From positions 1 to 64,000 of the forward strand of contig NZ_JAGGLB010000011.1 of assembly GCF_017874215.1 (NCBI RefSeq): a stretch of DNA of 64,000 nucleotides, in the 5' to 3' direction. Position numbers and translations under genes: made by a program. Position 1 is the stretch's first letter. Each line of letters opens with the position of its first letter. Positions 1 through 8,857 of the stretch are shown piece by piece. The notes under the pieces were generated by a model, which ran no database searches, was not told the origin of the DNA, and worked only from the letters and a program-made list of their open reading frames with translations. Source of the DNA: Paenibacillus eucommiae. GTDB taxonomy: Bacteria; Bacillota; Bacilli; Paenibacillales; NBRC-103111.

Positions 1-7
1 CCTCCTT
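1..7 (-). promoter_or_regulatory. Shine-Dalgarno of an off-window gene
   Basis: Read on the minus strand the first seven bases are AAGGAGG, a perfect ribosome-binding site. The gene it would serve must start just left of the window, downstream of the sugar permease genes and on the same strand. The gene itself cannot be seen. Confidence 0.45.
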
Positions 8-310
8 GTAGATTTGTTGATTAACTTATTTCACATGATGTACCCTGAATCCTTTTATTTCACCAAAATTTCTTTAAGGTACCTAAGTAGTAACTGAAAA
101 ACATCACTAAAACGCTATGGAAGCTAAACTAGGCTAATGAGGCTAAGGTAAGCTAAGGAGAGCTATCTTCGAGACTGTCCCCATCCCCTACGGCATCGAA
201 CCAACTCAAGAAGACAAGAGTCAGATGTTACCTTGAATAAACCACATGAAAACCATAATTTCATAGAAGTGGTTTCCATGTGGTTCTATATAGTTTTCAT
301 AAGAAGCCAA
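8..310. other. Intergenic stretch behind the permease operon
   Basis: No gene is visible. Around 97-115 there is a partial copy of the AAAAACATC..TAAA palindrome repeat found elsewhere in the window. Between about 122 and 166 short GGCTAA/AGCTAA units recur. A hairpin at 240-285 is listed separately. Confidence 0.5.
240..285 (-). terminator. Hairpin after the LplC-type permease gene
   Basis: AACCACATGAAAACC (240-254) pairs with GGTTTCCATGTGGTT (271-285), 15 bp with one mismatch around a 16-nt loop. It lies just past the permease stop codon on the minus strand. The following T-tract is weak (TTTATTC), so it may be a leaky terminator or an mRNA-end stabiliser rather than a strong stop. Confidence 0.5.
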
Positions 311-1198
311 CTACTCTTTTACACTGCCAAGCACAATCCCCTTCATAAAATATCTTTGCAGAAAAGGATATACTAGCAATATAGGAAGAGCGCCAAGCCC
401 AATTTGCGCAGACTTTAAAGTCCGGTCGGAAAGATTGGACAGAATGTTCGCATCGAGTACTGATAAGGCAGCAGAGTCCTGTTTCAGAAGGATAATCGTC
501 TGCAAATAGCTTTGCAGTGGGTAATTATCAGGCGAGTTCATATATATAATCCCATCAAACCAGGAATTCCAATGTCCAACCAGAGAGAACAGAAGCAGAG
601 TCGCAAGTCCCGGTGTTGACAAGGGGATATAAATTTTCCACAGCGTCTTCCAGTGCCCCGCCCCATCAATGAAAGCAGCTTCACTCAATTCCTTAGGCAA
701 ATTTCTGAAGAAATTTAACAACAGTACAACACTGAAAACAGGGACTGCATTAGGTATGACAAGCGCCCAAATACTGTTCATCAAGCCCGTCATTTTGATC
801 GTCAAATAGGTAGGAATTAACCCGCCACTAAACAAGATCGTGATCATAAAAAACCACACATACACAGTGCGAAAACGGAAAATGGACACATCCTTGGAAA
901 GTGGGTAAGCAATTAACACCATCATCAGCATCTGCAGGGAACTGCCCAGCACAACCCGCTCCACAGATACCCAAACGGATCGCATAAATGCTTCATTTCG
1001 CATTACATAGCGATACGCATCTGTAGTAAATTCAATCGGAAATACTGTGACACGCCCGGAAGAGGCAGCCGTACCCGAACTGAAAGACACTGCTACCATC
1101 TGGATAATCGGAAATAAACAAGCAAAAGCCATGAGGGCTAATACGATATAGTTAAAAGAAAGAAACCATTTCCTGCTCCAAGATGCATGTTCAACCAT
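311..1198 (-). CDS. Carbohydrate ABC transporter permease, LplC/YtcP type
   Basis: Inner permease of a carbohydrate-uptake ABC transporter of the CUT1 class. The 295-residue protein is hydrophobic throughout, with about six membrane spans. The cytoplasmic coupling loop reads EAAFIDGAGHWKTLWKIYIPLS, the EAA motif of MalG-type permeases. The sequence resembles LplC/YtcP of Bacillus, which work with a large lipoprotein and an LplB partner. AAAGGAGG sits six bases before the ATG, so the start is firm. It is the last gene of the binding protein-LplB-LplC set and follows the LplB gene by 15 bp. No ATPase gene is present; Lpl-type systems normally borrow a shared MsmX-type ATPase encoded elsewhere. 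Substrate inferred as an oligosaccharide from the neighbouring mannosidase and surface glycosidases. Confidence 0.92.
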   Translation of the reverse strand: MVEHASWSRKWFLSFNYIVLALMAFACLFPIIQMVAVSFSSGTAASSGRVTVFPIEFTTDAYRYVMRNEAFMRSVWVSVERVVLGSSLQMLMMVLIAYPLSKDVSIFRFRTVYVWFFMITILFSGGLIPTYLTIKMTGLMNSIWALVIPNAVPVFSVVLLLNFFRNLPKELSEAAFIDGAGHWKTLWKIYIPLSTPGLATLLLFSLVGHWNSWFDGIIYMNSPDNYPLQSYLQTIILLKQDSAALSVLDANILSNLSDRTLKSAQIGLGALPILLVYPFLQRYFMKGIVLGSVKE

Positions 1199-1213
1199 GT
1201 GTTGCCTCCTTTC

Positions 1214-2110
1214 TTAGAAAATACGATAATTCGCAAAACGAAAAGCCAGCCAATAAGAAATGCTGATTAGAATCAGCGAAGTGAAAGACTTAAATAAACC
1301 TACAGCCGTAGCTGCACTATATTGCATATCAACAAGACCCATTCTGTACACCATCGTGTCGATAATATCTCCGCTTTCGTAAACTTGCGGACTATACAGC
1401 ACGAATACCTGATCAAATCCAGCGTTGAGCACCGATCCCATACTTAAAGTGACCATTAAGACGATAACCGGCAGCATGCCTGGTAACGTAATATGCAGCA
1501 TGCGTTTCCAATGATTCGCTCCGTCAATTGCTGCCGACTCATAGAGGGAAGGATTAATTCCCGTAAGTGCAGCCAAATATACAATCGTACTGAAGCCAAA
1601 TTCCTTCCAAGTTTCGGAAATAACCAGCGTAAAAGGAAACCACTTATTGTCACCCAGAAAAAAGACAGGCTCAAAGCCCATGGAAGTGATAATCTGATTG
1701 ACCACTCCTTCAGAAGGCGATAAAAGATCAATTAATATCCCGCCCAAAATAATCCAGGACAGAAAGTGCGGAATATAGACCAGCGTTTGAATTGTCTTCT
1801 TAAACCATTGCTTGGCAACCTCGTTTAACAACAGCGCCACAGTGATCGGTGCGATTAAACCGACTACAATTTTTAGAATCGCAATATACAACGTGTTTCC
1901 AATGACCTGCTGTGTATCGGGCAAACTGAATAAGTATGAGAAATTGTCCCATCCCACCCATTCAGACCCTGTAATTCCTTTAGTCGGAATAAAGTTTTGA
2001 AAGGCCATCACAATGCCGCTCATCGGAAAATAGTTGTAAATCAACACAATAATAACACCTGGCAGCAGCATAAAATGAAGTGGCACTTCCGTTTTGAATC
2101 GATTATTCAA
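1214..2110 (-). CDS. Carbohydrate ABC transporter permease, LplB/YteP type
   Basis: Partner permease of the importer, about 298 residues with six membrane spans and an EAA-type loop (ESAAIDGANHWKRMLHITLP). The N-terminal PGVIIVLIYNYFPM stretch is typical of LplB/YteP proteins. A TTG at 2110 is preferred because GGGGGTGAT lies a few bases before it. An in-frame ATG at 2131 has no ribosome site. Lies between the binding-lipoprotein gene (218 bp upstream) and the LplC gene (15 bp downstream), so the three probably form one operon. Confidence 0.9.
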   Translation of the reverse strand: MNNRFKTEVPLHFMLLPGVIIVLIYNYFPMSGIVMAFQNFIPTKGITGSEWVGWDNFSYLFSLPDTQQVIGNTLYIAILKIVVGLIAPITVALLLNEVAKQWFKKTIQTLVYIPHFLSWIILGGILIDLLSPSEGVVNQIITSMGFEPVFFLGDNKWFPFTLVISETWKEFGFSTIVYLAALTGINPSLYESAAIDGANHWKRMLHITLPGMLPVIVLMVTLSMGSVLNAGFDQVFVLYSPQVYESGDIIDTMVYRMGLVDMQYSAATAVGLFKSFTSLILISISYWLAFRFANYRIF

Positions 2111-2249
2111 GCCATCACCCCCTGGTTCCATGGAAAAGATTGAGGATAAGGTTCGGGAGAGAGGCCGGGAAGAAGCAGCATTTGGACAATGAACCCCCCA
2201 TTCGCCCCTACTCCCCTCACCCTATTCCCGCATCCTTTCTTTACACTTA

Positions 2250-2311
2250 CTGTTCTATCTTCTATCTGCTATCTTCTAATTGCTATCGTCTATCTTCTTT
2301 CTGCAATCATT
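2250..2311. repeat. Imperfect CTATCTTCT microrepeat
   Basis: A pyrimidine-rich run in which CTATC/TTCTATCTG units recur about five times between the binding-protein gene and the LplB gene. It may act as an mRNA spacer that tunes expression of the two parts; no hairpin terminator is obvious in it. Confidence 0.4.
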
Positions 2312-2328
2312 CATCTGCCAGAGCAGAT

Positions 2329-4026
2329 TTATTTACTTTTTAGCCATTCATTCACTTCTTTAGTGATTTCGTCTCCACCCAGCTTCTTCCACTGTTCCAC
2401 AAATTTATCGAACTCGTCAGGGGAAGCGCCTTGGATAATTTTCAGGTAAGTCTGATCTCTCAGCTTATCCAGATTGGCTCTTTTTTGTACCATCGCAGGT
2501 GTTGGCGTACCGGTAAATTGCGTTGGCATATAGAGATCCTTTTCCAAATAATCGACTGCGATTTTGCCTGTGCCTTCCGGTCCGTCCTGCATATATACGT
2601 TCCAGAACTTTTTATCGCCTGCTAAATATTTTTGTATGCCTGCAAAATTATCACGCTGCTCAGGAGTCAAGCCGGAAGTATCCTTGCTTTCACTATTCAG
2701 CACTTTCATCTCGGCAAGGTGGTTCGTTGCTCTTTTGGTCTTATAAATCTTCATCGGTGCGTTCATCCAGGAAGCCACATCCGCTTCGCTGTTATAGTTA
2801 TACTGCTTATACAATTCATCCGAAGTATTATTGTAGAATAAGTCCAACCAAGTCTGCATAAGCGGGAAAATCGCTTCAGGATTAGCCGTACCTTTTTTCA
2901 CTACCCAGTAGTAGTTATAGATGTTTAAAGGAATTTGCAGCTTCGCCTCTTGATCATCTACAGACGGTACCGCGAAAGGAAGCCACTCGTTGTTCGGCGT
3001 TAACTGCTGAAGCGGTGAAGCTGCGCTGCCCATGTTGCCGAAAAACATCCCAATTTTGCCCGAGCCAATATTTTCTTCCACCTTTTGGGGATCCTTCACG
3101 CCGAATTCTTTGTCAATCCAGCCATTTTTGTACAAGGTCTGCAATTGTGTGAGCGCCGTTTTCATTTCCGGCTGAATATCACTAAAGACGAGATTGCCCT
3201 GAGCATCCTTGATCCAAATATCGCGATAAGCATGATAGCCATTCAGGAATCCAACCAGCGAATTATCGCCCAATTCTTTATTCAAGCCGAAGCCGAAGGT
3301 GTCATTCTTATTGTTGCCGTCAGGATCTTTGGTGGCGAAAAGCTCAGCGATCTTAAGCACATCGCTCATCGACTTCGGCGGCTGCAAATCGAACTTCTCA
3401 TACCAGTCCTTGCGAATCCACAAGATCGGTACACCTTCCTTGGCAACACCTGTCCAAGGTATAGCCATCAGCCGTCCCTTAACCTGCGCCGATTCAAGTA
3501 CTTCCGCGCCAGCGCTCGCAATGACCTCCTTAATCGTATCCGACGCATATTTATTGTAAATGTCGGTCAGATCTTCAAGCTCGCCAGCATCACTCAGCTG
3601 CTTGAACTGGGAGGGCGTTACACCGAGAAAATCGGGCATATCCCCGGATGCGATCATCAGGTTTACTTTTTGCTCGTACTGAGCGAAGGGAACATCCCAC
3701 AGCGAGTGTATCTCGATGCCATACTTATCTTTAATGTAACGCGTCCATACATTATTGTCCGTCGTATCGCCTGCACCAAATTTAGTGTATGAATAATTAG
3801 CCATCACCGTGTTCAGCTTAATAGCCGGTTCATACTTGGCTGGCAGCCCGCCCGAGGCATTATCCACATCCCCTTGCTTCACAGGCGCCTCACTGCTAGG
3901 TGCTGCAGATGGCGTCTGAGTCGCAGCCGTTCCTGATTCCTTAGTGCTGCATCCTGCAAGCGCAGTCACCAGCAGCAGAACGAGCGATAAAACGATAACC
4001 GATGCATACTTCCCCTTTTTTACCAT
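2329..4026 (-). CDS. Extracellular solute-binding lipoprotein, LplA type
   Basis: Substrate-capturing lipoprotein of the importer. The signal peptide ends in a lipobox LAGC with the lipidated Cys at residue 26, followed by a Ser/Thr/Pro-rich tether and a large binding domain. At 565 residues it has the length of LplA-like proteins, which are longer than MalE. AAAGGAG precedes the ATG by eight bases. It heads the importer operon and is divergent from an AraC-type regulator starting 193 bp away, which probably controls it. The protein is strongly similar to the second binding protein at 30.7-32.4 kb: both share the WTR, QYEQK and IASGD blocks, so they are paralogues. The substrate cannot be read from sequence; a plant or yeast glycan fragment is likely. 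Confidence 0.92.
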   Translation of the reverse strand: MVKKGKYASVIVLSLVLLLVTALAGCSTKESGTAATQTPSAAPSSEAPVKQGDVDNASGGLPAKYEPAIKLNTVMANYSYTKFGAGDTTDNNVWTRYIKDKYGIEIHSLWDVPFAQYEQKVNLMIASGDMPDFLGVTPSQFKQLSDAGELEDLTDIYNKYASDTIKEVIASAGAEVLESAQVKGRLMAIPWTGVAKEGVPILWIRKDWYEKFDLQPPKSMSDVLKIAELFATKDPDGNNKNDTFGFGLNKELGDNSLVGFLNGYHAYRDIWIKDAQGNLVFSDIQPEMKTALTQLQTLYKNGWIDKEFGVKDPQKVEENIGSGKIGMFFGNMGSAASPLQQLTPNNEWLPFAVPSVDDQEAKLQIPLNIYNYYWVVKKGTANPEAIFPLMQTWLDLFYNNTSDELYKQYNYNSEADVASWMNAPMKIYKTKRATNHLAEMKVLNSESKDTSGLTPEQRDNFAGIQKYLAGDKKFWNVYMQDGPEGTGKIAVDYLEKDLYMPTQFTGTPTPAMVQKRANLDKLRDQTYLKIIQGASPDEFDKFVEQWKKLGGDEITKEVNEWLKSK

Positions 4027-4218
4027 GTCTCACTTCTCCTTTGTTTTTTCTGTGGAATATTTAAAAATCTTGTGATAATGTAATTGTACTGTTGCGGCAT
4101 GTAGAGCGATAGACACACTTTCCCGATTAGTTTGCGATTGTTCAGAAACCGAAGAAATGAATATTTTATGGCCTACGGCAAATTGCAGCAGGTGCAGGAT
4201 TCAGGGGGTTGAGGCGCA

Positions 4219-6522
4219 ATGTGGATGGCAAGACTCATAAACAAGAACACTTTATTTTCCAAGCTTCTGATAAGCTTCTTCATTATTATTATGGTGCTCA
4301 TTTCCTTCAACTTCTTATCCTTTCTTTTTTTCAAGAACAGCATCAATGAAGAAATTATACACAACAACAGCCTTATATTGAATAAAACCGTAGACAACTA
4401 CGAGAAACAAATCGCTCTGATCAACAAGAATCTTACCAATTTATATTTTGATGAACGAATCAATCTCCTTAAGACGAGCAAAAATGACAACGTAAATTTC
4501 GAAGTCATTCAGCAAGTAAATAACGATCTGGCCACACTGGTCTCTAATGAACTGCTGTATCTGGATAACATTCTGCTCGTATTCAAATCTGCTTCCCATG
4601 TACTCGATAAAGACGGAATTATTGATTTCGATAAAATGTTTACTACCTTCTACGTCAGTAATGATTATCCGCAGAGCTTCTGGGAGCAGCAATTTGAAGA
4701 GTCTGAGCATCTGAAAGTTTTGCCCGCATCCGAGTTTGCGAAGTACTCTTATGTGAAGGATTTTGTACCTTTCATTCGTGCCATTCCCGTTGTTTTTCAT
4801 AATGTGATTGATAAGCAAATTTACTTTGTTGCATTTCTGGATGCAAATAAGCTTTTCAACAATTTTAATTATATGACAAATGGCAAGTTTCAAATCCTCG
4901 GCACCAAGGGACAGCTTGTGTACGATTCCGATGAAGGCCGTCAAGCGATGACGTTTATTCCAACCGAAACTAAAGAGGGATACCTGAAAAAAGACAATGT
5001 GTATTATTTCTACAAAAAATCAGAAGTAACCGGGCTAACCTACATCAATTCGATTCCAAATAAAACAGTTGCATTGAAAATAAATCAGCTAAGCCTGATT
5101 CTTGGAGCCCTTCTAGTCTTCTCGGTTATTGCGAGCCTTGCCATCTCTGTGTTTCTGAGCGCCAGGTTCAATCATCCATTTCAGAGAATCATTGAAGCTA
5201 TCAAGGAACCAAACGGCGGCATGCCGATTCCGACTAATATTCATGAGTTTAAAGTAATTAATGAGAAAATCCAGAGCATCCTCAAGACTAACCACGATGT
5301 CCATCTGGATTTGAATAAAAAGAATGTACTATTAAAGCAGTATGGCTATTTGAAAAAAATGAAAAATATCGAGATGAATTTGAGCGAAATACGTGATTTA
5401 ATCGATACGTCCGAGCCCTTCCATCTCTGTTTATTTCATATCGATTTTACACAGCGCTTTATAATGGAATTCGATTCCCTGGAACGCAGCAAAATAGCGA
5501 AGGTGGTACAAATTTTCGCAGGTACGTATACGTCCGAGCATTTTCCCGGCTCCGTTTCCATGAATATGGAGAAGGATTTGCTCTGCACCGTCATTTTCGA
5601 AAAAGATTATGATCACATGCTGGACAAATTAACTGCGCTTAAGCAGGTGTTCGACAGAGATAAAGACTTTTACATGTTAACGATTGCTATTCATCCGGCC
5701 TTGACGACGTTCGCGGAATTAGATTCTGTGTATAATCAGACGCTTGAGATGGTTCAAGCCAGGATCTTAAATGAAGAAACCCAAATCGTAGCGAGCAGCG
5801 ACAGGGTCATTGATGTTTCGCTGCAAAATCATTTGCAGGAAACTGAATTTTGGGAGAACTTGCAGCACGGCAATGAGGCCAACTTAATGCAGATCGTGAA
5901 CCGGACCCTCCAGCACTTTCAGAAAAAAAACGCTTATGCTTATCAGTACCAGCTTTTCGCCAATCAGATTATTGAACGGGTCATTAAAGCGCTCATCGTC
6001 AGCAAGCAGGATATCAGCCTCATTCTCAACGAGAATTCGCCTTATGAGCAAATTAAATATTGTCATACTCTTGAGCAATACGAGGCTTTTTTCGCGCAAT
6101 TCCTTGCAGAAGCCACGACCTTAATTCGTCAAAAACGGGAGTCCAATGACCCCATTGTAACTTTTGTCACCACATACGTAAACAAGCATTATGGCGATGA
6201 TATTTCACTCGACGTCCTGGCAGATGGGCTCAATCTTTCCAGCGGTTATTTATCCAGCTACTTCAAAGAAAACTTTGGCTACTCCTTCAGCGAATATTTG
6301 AACGAGATCCGTATTTCCAAAGCCAAAGAAATGTTAATGGACAGCACCAGCAGCATTCAGCAAATTTCCTTGCAGGTAGGCTACCAAAATGTCAGTTCCT
6401 TCATTAGAATGTTTAAACGGATAACCGGCATGCCACCCGGACAGTATAGAAGATCGAGCGTGGATGAGCCGGAAGGGCAGGAAGAGCCAGGTGAGCCGGG
6501 GGATGGACTTGATCCTGTGTAA
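4219..6522 (+). CDS. Membrane-bound AraC-family regulator with extracytoplasmic sensor
   Basis: A one-protein sensor/regulator of the YtdP/YesS-like type. A membrane segment at about residues 12-37 and a second at about 290-315 flank a roughly 250-residue extracytoplasmic region, probably Cache-like. The cytoplasmic part ends with an AraC double helix-turn-helix at about 650-750, seen in LSSGYLSSYFKENFG and in IQQISLQVGYQNVSSFIRMFK. Length 767 residues fits the class. It is divergent from the binding protein/LplB/LplC operon and is the natural candidate activator, probably sensing sugar-loaded binding protein or free glycan outside the cell. The chosen ATG follows GAGG by four bases; a second ATG two codons later is possible. 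The C-terminal 20 residues are Pro/Glu/Gly rich. Confidence 0.9.
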   Translation: MWMARLINKNTLFSKLLISFFIIIMVLISFNFLSFLFFKNSINEEIIHNNSLILNKTVDNYEKQIALINKNLTNLYFDERINLLKTSKNDNVNFEVIQQVNNDLATLVSNELLYLDNILLVFKSASHVLDKDGIIDFDKMFTTFYVSNDYPQSFWEQQFEESEHLKVLPASEFAKYSYVKDFVPFIRAIPVVFHNVIDKQIYFVAFLDANKLFNNFNYMTNGKFQILGTKGQLVYDSDEGRQAMTFIPTETKEGYLKKDNVYYFYKKSEVTGLTYINSIPNKTVALKINQLSLILGALLVFSVIASLAISVFLSARFNHPFQRIIEAIKEPNGGMPIPTNIHEFKVINEKIQSILKTNHDVHLDLNKKNVLLKQYGYLKKMKNIEMNLSEIRDLIDTSEPFHLCLFHIDFTQRFIMEFDSLERSKIAKVVQIFAGTYTSEHFPGSVSMNMEKDLLCTVIFEKDYDHMLDKLTALKQVFDRDKDFYMLTIAIHPALTTFAELDSVYNQTLEMVQARILNEETQIVASSDRVIDVSLQNHLQETEFWENLQHGNEANLMQIVNRTLQHFQKKNAYAYQYQLFANQIIERVIKALIVSKQDISLILNENSPYEQIKYCHTLEQYEAFFAQFLAEATTLIRQKRESNDPIVTFVTTYVNKHYGDDISLDVLADGLNLSSGYLSSYFKENFGYSFSEYLNEIRISKAKEMLMDSTSSIQQISLQVGYQNVSSFIRMFKRITGMPPGQYRRSSVDEPEGQEEPGEPGDGLDPV

Positions 6523-6542
6523 GTGGGAAGCTGCCTTGTATA

Positions 6543-6685
6543 GCGTCCTTTGATGAGCGTGTTCATAATATCGGTGCGTGGGGAGGGAAAGGTTCTGGGT
6601 TGCAGCCGCTGTTAAGTGGCAGGAACCCTCTTTAAATGCGGAAGCTTCCGCTTTACCACCCATAACCTTTCCTTCTCTAGACTTC
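6543..6685. repeat. Long inverted-repeat element, copy 1
   Basis: Begins GCGTCCTTTGAT and runs to about 6685. Its left part (GGGAAAGGTTCTGGG) is complementary to its right part (CCCATAACCTTTCC). Two related copies start with the same GCGTCCTTTGA at 11776 and 45588. This copy is the most diverged. It lies directly after the AraC-type gene. Confidence 0.6.
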
Positions 6686-6810
6686 TATTCGTAGAACAAG
6701 CAATGCTCAAATAGGCAGCCCGCAAGGAGTGTCCCCCGAAATGCATACATTCTGCCGCTTCAGAGTGGGCCTGCCTTCTAACTAGGGAAAACCAAGCCTC
6801 CATTTGCATG

Positions 6811-6858
6811 TTAACCTGACAACATTGGGGATTATCCCCCCCAATGTTGTCAGGTTAA
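6811..6858. repeat. Perfect hairpin, 20-bp arms
   Basis: TTAACCTGACAACATTGGGG is followed after eight bases by its exact reverse complement. The left arm recurs alone at 7493-7512, where the right arm has decayed into a C-rich run. It lies between two convergent genes and has no T-tract, so it looks more like a mobile or structural repeat than a terminator. Confidence 0.75.
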
Positions 6859-6920
6859 GCAACTTCTCAGGCGATACGCCGAGCAACCCGAGCAACCGCA
6901 CGCGGAGAGCGGACGGATTT

Positions 6921-7456
6921 CTAACGGACATGGTTGCACCTTAGACGCGTTTTTTTCATCCGTCGCCCATCTAACGGACATCAGCGACTCTTAGCCCGCT
7001 CAACAAGGGAAAAATACGCTCCGTTAGGGCTGTAAGAGGCGCCCATGTCTAAGCTTGCCCCACTATGCTTCCAATTTTATGGAAACATCAAATATTGGAA
7101 ATTAAGTTGATTTTATATAAATAAAAAATATCCAAATGAGCCCAATAATAATAATTTTTCCCTTTTAAACGCACTGGGAACGAACAAAATTACTAAAAAC
7201 AGCTATGGCTTGCCGCGGACCCCCGACATGAAAGCGGCTCTTTTACAGAAAATAGAGCTGGGGCTCTACGAGGAGAGATCAAATTTCATCATATATTGGT
7301 AAAATAGTATATTTTCCGCTCTTGAACAACGCTCATATGGAGCTAATATGAAATCCCATTTTTCTGGAAGCGTTGTGGGTCAAGTTTAGGCGCCCATGTC
7401 CGTTAGAATTCCAGCTGGGCTTTTGGGGTGCGCTAAGGAGCGCTGGTGTCCGTTAC
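6921..7456. repeat. Five copies of a 24-bp CTAACGGACAT repeat
   Basis: Copies at 6921-6944 and 6971-6994 are in forward orientation. Copies at 7031-7053, 7385-7406 and 7433-7456 are reversed. The consensus runs from CTAACGGACAT through a short GC-rich middle to CTTAG. The rest of this 1.3-kb convergent intergenic region (6523-7866) holds no credible gene; the short ORFs in it are products of the repeats. Confidence 0.6.
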
Positions 7457-7540
7457 AGTTACTGGCTTCCCATTCGCGTCTGCTGCCCCTCGTTAACCTG
7501 ACAACATTGGGGTCCCCCCTCCCCCCAATCTCCATGCTTC

Positions 7541-7565
7541 GTTAGCGATGAAAAACATCGTTAAA
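7541..7565. repeat. Palindrome-family repeat, isolated copy
   Basis: A 25-bp near-perfect palindrome, GTTAGCGATGAAAAACATCG followed by TTAAA. The same sequence recurs at about ten other places in the window. Immediately before it lies the decayed half of the 6811 hairpin (7493-7512). Confidence 0.7.
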
Positions 7566-7670
7566 ATGAAATCCATACACCTGGTCGTGGAAAAGCATAA
7601 GCTTGGGTCGCAAATTTTGGAGTGATGTACGTATTTTGTGCAAAAGTGCAGGGATAAAGCGAGGACCGAG

Positions 7671-7748
7671 CATGGACTATGCATGGGCTGTACATAGGCT
7701 GTGCATGGACTGTACATGGGCTGTAACACGGGCTGTACATGGGCTGAG
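7671..7748. repeat. 11-bp tandem array, seven units
   Basis: Seven head-to-tail units close to CATGGGCTGTA, one of them 12 bp long, with two or fewer changes in most units. It lies in the convergent region before the nitrilase terminator. It could be a variable-number locus; no gene spans it convincingly. Confidence 0.7.
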
Positions 7749-7808
7749 TATGAAATTCGGCATGAAGATAGTCATATGACTGCGAGGAATTGTGGTCAGA
7801 ATTTTCTG

Positions 7809-7858
7809 AAATGATCAAACAGCCTGTTGAGCTTTCTCAACAGGTTATTTGATCATTT
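7809..7858. terminator. Terminator of the mannosidase-nitrilase operon
   Basis: CCTGTTGAG and CTCAACAGG form a tight stem around a four-base loop. AAATGATCAAA and TTTGATCATTT extend it outward. The hairpin begins a few bases past the nitrilase stop on the minus strand. Its AT-rich outer arms give T-rich tails in either direction. Confidence 0.8.
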
Positions 7859-7866
7859 AGTTACTA

Positions 7867-8814
7867 TTAGGCTTCGATAAAGTCACCATTTTGATGATAC
7901 GCCAAAGACCTTGCCATGTAGTCATCAAGACGTTCCAATCCAAATTCCCGGACGAGATCGTCTGAAGTACATGCGTCCGTTTCACTCGATACGAGTACTG
8001 AACCCAGGTATCCAGGATCACTAATTTTTACTTTTTTTCCATACTTTTGCTTCATTGCATTGAGCCGCGGCCTGTTCTGATCGAGATGAACAACGACACA
8101 ATCCAGATTGACCGTTTCGCTCACAAAATCATAATAACTGGACGTAGTCGCTGCAAGCTCCCCTACCGGAGAAACGATCGAACTCGGCAAACCTCCAGAA
8201 ATCGCTCCAACCAAATGCGCACGACATGAAAAGGCCCAATACTGCTGCATAAAACTGCCGTGAAACATGGAAGGGAACAGAATCAGATCCGGCCTCTTCT
8301 CCACATATTTCAGTCTTAATGGATCAAAATTCAAGTCAAAACAGATGGCACAAGCCACTGTGCCGAAATCGCACTCCATAATTGGGGCTTCTTTCCCGCA
8401 CTGCACCTTATCTGATTCCATTTCAATAATAACAGGATGATTCTTATTGTAGGTCCCTACAACTACTCCGCTGCGGTCAATAAGCCTCACGGAATTGCGC
8501 CAGGAGCCATCCTCCATTGTGCGGATCGAGGGATAAGCAATGTAGCAGTGATGCTGCTGCGCAATTCCGGCTAGCAGGTTCAGGATACGGTCACCGCGCT
8601 GCAGATAGTACTCACGCAATCTCTCAGCCGATAACCCGGAGGGCATGTCGCAGCATTCGGGTAAAACAATTAAATCCGGCTCATCCGGCAGCACCTGATT
8701 GATTTTATGTTCCAGATAATGACCTACCTGCTGGATCATTGGCTCCCATTCACTGTCTGGGTCGACCAGACAGTAATGGAAATTGAACGTACTGATGGTT
8801 ACTTTGCGAGCCAT
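7867..8814 (-). CDS. Carbon-nitrogen hydrolase (nitrilase superfamily)
   Basis: A 315-residue cytoplasmic enzyme of the nitrilase/amidase superfamily, which hydrolyses nitriles, amides or N-carbamoyl compounds through a Glu-Lys-Cys triad. All three are visible: E53 in LPECC, K124 in YNKNHP and C158 in ICFD. AAAAAGGAGG sits nine bases before the ATG. The gene starts 43 bp after the GH38 mannosidase gene on the same strand, and a terminator follows, so the two form an operon. That pairing suggests a role with N-linked or amide-modified sugar compounds, for example trimming the amide of a glycosylated substrate, but this is inference. The true substrate cannot be told from sequence. Confidence 0.9.
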   Translation of the reverse strand: MARKVTISTFNFHYCLVDPDSEWEPMIQQVGHYLEHKINQVLPDEPDLIVLPECCDMPSGLSAERLREYYLQRGDRILNLLAGIAQQHHCYIAYPSIRTMEDGSWRNSVRLIDRSGVVVGTYNKNHPVIIEMESDKVQCGKEAPIMECDFGTVACAICFDLNFDPLRLKYVEKRPDLILFPSMFHGSFMQQYWAFSCRAHLVGAISGGLPSSIVSPVGELAATTSSYYDFVSETVNLDCVVVHLDQNRPRLNAMKQKYGKKVKISDPGYLGSVLVSSETDACTSDDLVREFGLERLDDYMARSLAYHQNGDFIEA

Positions 8815-8857
8815 CTGCAGCCCCTCCTTTTTCTAATAAGAAGCCTTAATGCTAGCC

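Noticed and set aside
3085..3792. 235-codon plus-strand ORF
   Set aside because: It is antisense to the binding-lipoprotein gene, which has a clear signal peptide, family match and ribosome site.
6921..7456. Possible CRISPR array
   Set aside because: The repeats occur in both orientations with irregular spacing, and no cas gene is present in the window.
7493..7818. Overlapping minus-strand ORFs rich in Met, Tyr, Ser, Pro and Cys
   Set aside because: They are translations of the 11-bp tandem array; no ribosome site or natural composition.
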